A stretch of DNA of 64,000 nucleotides from Chitinophaga alhagiae (GTDB lineage Bacteria > Bacteroidota > Bacteroidia > Chitinophagales > Chitinophagaceae): assembly GCF_003568665.1 (NCBI RefSeq), contig NZ_QXMH01000005.1:186001-250000 (forward strand), given 5' to 3'. Below the pieces are notes generated by a model. It saw nothing but the letters and a program-made list of their open reading frames with translations. It had not been told where the DNA came from and did not search any database. Numbering within the stretch: the first letter of the stretch is position 1; each line of letters starts with the position of its first letter. Below, piece by piece: positions 62,213-64,000 of the stretch. The translations under genes and the position numbers were made by a program.

Positions 62213-62220
62213 TACCTTTG
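62213..62220 (+). promoter_or_regulatory. ABC-F promoter -7 box (TACCTTTG)
   Basis: TACCTTTG fits TAnnTTTG. TTTG lies 19 bp upstream, the normal Bacteroidota spacing. The leader to the ATG at 62421 is about 200 nt. Confidence 0.7.
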
Positions 62221-62335
62221 CGCCATCATGAAGTTATAATCCACCCATACACCGCATCTCACAGGTGCATCTGCAAGCCGCTCCGGCTTCATCATCTTCA
62301 TTCATCATTTTATTTACCGTACAAAACATCTTGTC

Positions 62336-62488
62336 ATGAAAATTACATCCTGCCAACGGGCTGCCTACTGTATTGCTTCCCGCCCGTGGAAGCCTGTTCC
62401 TCACTCCACAACATCACTACATGCTTATCAACGCGCAACATATCAGTTATCATACGCCCAACCGGGAACCGCTTTTCCGCAATATTAG
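62336..62488 (+). promoter_or_regulatory. Leader open frame overlapping the ABC-F start
   Basis: A 50-codon frame begins MKITSCQRAAYCIASRPWKP and ends PGTAFPQY, in another frame from the ABC-F gene, whose ATG (62421) it covers. It could be a translated leader through which ribosome stalling controls the ABC-F protein, as known for other ABC-F genes. Coding by chance is the alternative. Confidence 0.35.
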
Positions 62489-64000
62489 TTTCAGTCTCCG
62501 GAAAGGAGATAAAGCCGCCATTGCCGGCAACAACGGCGCCGGCAAAACCACCCTGCTGAAGATCATTGCAGGACTGGAAAAAAATTACACCGGTCAGCTG
62601 CAGGTGCCCGGCAACCTCTATTACATCCCGCAACACTATGGCCACTTCAATCAGCTTACTGTAGCAGCGGCGCTGGGTATTGCGCCCCTGCTGGAAGCCC
62701 TCCGCGCCGTGGAAGGCGGCGCGGTAGACCAGCGGTATTATGACCTGCTGGAACACAACTGGGACATCTCCGCCCGTTGTGAAGAAGCCTTTGCCAGGTG
62801 GGGCCTGCGGGGCATTGCCCTGGAGCAGCCGCTGCACCAGCTGAGCGGCGGCATGAAAACAAGGCTGTTCCTCTCCGGCATTGATATTTTCAAGCCCGCC
62901 ATTGTGCTGCTGGATGAGCCTACCAATCACCTGGACAAACCCGCCCGCGCCCAGCTTTATGAGTGGATGGAAACTACCGGCTGCACCTTGCTGCTCACCA
63001 GCCACGACCGCCAGCTGCTCCGCCTTTGCAATCCCATCTGGGAGCTGAATGCCGGCGGCATCAAAGTGTACGGCGGTAACTATGACCTGTACGCGGCGCA
63101 GAAAGATGCGGAAACGGCCGCCATGGAACACCAGCTGGCGCATCATGAAAAAACGCTTAAAGAGGCCCGCCAGAAGCAGCAGCAGGCGCTGGAAAGAAAA
63201 CAGCATGCGGATGCGCAGGCACGCAAGCGGTACGCCGGCTCCAGCGAACCGAAAGGTTTTCTGAACGGCCGCCGGAATGCAGCGGAAGCCAGTACGGCAA
63301 AGCTCAAACACGTACATGCGGATAAAGTAAGCGAACTGCGGGCAGACCTGGAAGAAGTGGCCGCCATGGCGCAGGTACAGCGTATCATGAAGGGGTATTT
63401 CGGCGCTTCCGCCCTGCCCGCCAGCAAAGTATTGATACAGGCCACCGGGGTCAATCATGCTTTTGACAACGGGCAGTGGTTATGGCCGGCGCCTGTTACG
63501 CTCACCATCCGCAGCGGCAGCAGGCTGGCAATTTCGGGCAATAACGGCAGCGGCAAAACCACCCTGCTGAACATATTGCAGCGCCGGGTAGCGCCCGGCC
63601 AGGGCAGCGTTGCGGCCGCAAGCTGCAGGGCGCTGCTGCTGGACCAGGATTACAGCCTCATTGACCGGAAAAAGACCGTGCTGCAACAGGCAGACAGCTT
63701 TAATGAAGCCAGGCTCGAAGCCGCCATGGTACACACGCTGCTGGCGGGTTTCCTGTTTGGGCCGGCAGACTGGGAGAAACCCTGCGCCGTGCTCAGCGGC
63801 GGGGAAATGCTGCGCCTGGCCCTCTGCTGCATGGTGCTGCAGCATAAAGCGCCGGATATTATCTTCCTGGATGAGCCCACCAACAACCTGGACCTGGGCA
63901 ATATCGAAATGCTGGGGAAAGTTTTTGCCACTTACCGGGGGGCGCTGGTGATCGTCTCTCACGATGCCGGTTTTCTGCAGGAAACGGGCGTTACAGCAGC
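62421..64000 (+). CDS. ABC-F family ATPase (runs off the right edge)
   Basis: This is a double ATPase without membrane segments. The first domain has NNGAGKTTLLKIIAGLE (Walker A), LSGGMKTRLFLSGI (signature) and IVLLDEPTNHLD (Walker B). A charged linker of about 80 residues reads AHHEKTLKEARQKQQQALERKQ. The second domain has SGNNGSGKTTLLNILQRRV, LSGGEMLRLALCCMVLQ and IIFLDEPTNNLDLGN. ABC-F proteins act on the ribosome; some confer antibiotic resistance and others are translation factors. The C-terminus lies beyond 64000. The start at 62421 (MLINAQHISYHTP) fits the family. Confidence 0.95.
   Translation, partial: MLINAQHISYHTPNREPLFRNISFSLRKGDKAAIAGNNGAGKTTLLKIIAGLEKNYTGQLQVPGNLYYIPQHYGHFNQLTVAAALGIAPLLEALRAVEGGAVDQRYYDLLEHNWDISARCEEAFARWGLRGIALEQPLHQLSGGMKTRLFLSGIDIFKPAIVLLDEPTNHLDKPARAQLYEWMETTGCTLLLTSHDRQLLRLCNPIWELNAGGIKVYGGNYDLYAAQKDAETAAMEHQLAHHEKTLKEARQKQQQALERKQHADAQARKRYAGSSEPKGFLNGRRNAAEASTAKLKHVHADKVSELRADLEEVAAMAQVQRIMKGYFGASALPASKVLIQATGVNHAFDNGQWLWPAPVTLTIRSGSRLAISGNNGSGKTTLLNILQRRVAPGQGSVAAASCRALLLDQDYSLIDRKKTVLQQADSFNEARLEAAMVHTLLAGFLFGPADWEKPCAVLSGGEMLRLALCCMVLQHKAPDIIFLDEPTNNLDLGNIEMLGKVFATYRGALVIVSHDAGFLQETGVTA

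Noticed and set aside
62343..63458. 371-codon frame opposite the ABC-F ATPase
   Set aside because: Antisense shadow; Walker and signature motifs are on the plus strand.

Overview
The window looks like a chromosomal segment of a Bacteroidota bacterium, most likely a Chitinophaga-like member of the Chitinophagaceae (inference). The support is recurrent Bacteroidota promoter boxes of the form TAnnTTTG, TonB-dependent receptors with an N-terminal carboxypeptidase-like domain, many AraC-type regulators, FtsX/MacB permeases, secreted sulfatases and a GH32 enzyme, and almost no Shine-Dalgarno signal. I see no rRNA, tRNA, CRISPR array, prophage or origin of replication. It reads as ordinary accessory chromosome with many small regulator/enzyme modules and several decayed genes.

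Layout. 0-5.4 kb: the start of a TonB receptor (cut by the window edge), a His/Cys-rich exported protein, a TlpA-type thioredoxin, a DinB protein, a DUF4386 membrane protein and a Crp/Fnr regulator. 5.4-8.2 kb: a complete arsenic operon, arsR-arsM-acr3-arsC, with two copies of a GCAATATTGC operator. 8.26-9.04 kb: an internally deleted IS3-family element with both ends still recognisable, followed by an 11-bp tandem repeat. 9.2-10.8 kb: a TetR regulon with two near-identical TTACCC-N4-GGGTAA operators. 10.8-13.8 kb: a four-gene operon (Zn alcohol dehydrogenase, methyltransferase, NAD-binding epimerase-like, SnoaL-like). 14.9-16.6 kb: a DUF488 gene followed by a partner gene broken by one frameshift. 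17.1-18.3 kb: a MerR module with a 22-bp dyad. 18.3-22.6 kb: a LuxR regulator divergent from an operon of two exported proteins and a zinc-ribbon protein; one exported protein ends in three DFW motifs.

22.6-34.3 kb: twin amidohydrolases and five AraC regulators interleaved with a sulfatase, VOC proteins and a PhyH dioxygenase, ending with a stand-alone response regulator whose start codon lies in a perfect inverted repeat. 34.3-46.5 kb: an alkaline-phosphatase-like gene remnant, a TonB siderophore receptor, katG, a YtcJ-like amidohydrolase, a bestrophin/CPA1 antiporter pair, and an FtsX-type permease preceded by TGTCCG dyads and a possible sigma-54 promoter. 46.6-51.7 kb: an alginate-lyase-like protein, GH32, a sulfatase and a berberine-bridge-type oxidase remnant. 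51.7-64 kb: housekeeping and small-molecule enzymes (xthA, PhyH, CHRD lipoprotein, AraC, Bcr/CflA efflux, DHFR-like, transglutaminase, SRPBCC), a 29-codon secreted-peptide gene, a serine hydrolase, a rearrangement joint that truncates a histidine kinase and a bestrophin, and an ABC-F ATPase with a long leader that runs off the right edge.

The strongest items for follow-up are sequence-level: the operator pairs, the frameshifted DUF488 partner, the rearrangement joint at about 61.73 kb, the small secreted peptide, the ABC-F leader, the start-codon palindrome at 33.84 kb, and the TGTCCG/sigma-54-like region at 46.5 kb. I found no clear new multi-gene system. The LuxR/exported-protein operon and the DUF488 pair are the least explained gene groups.
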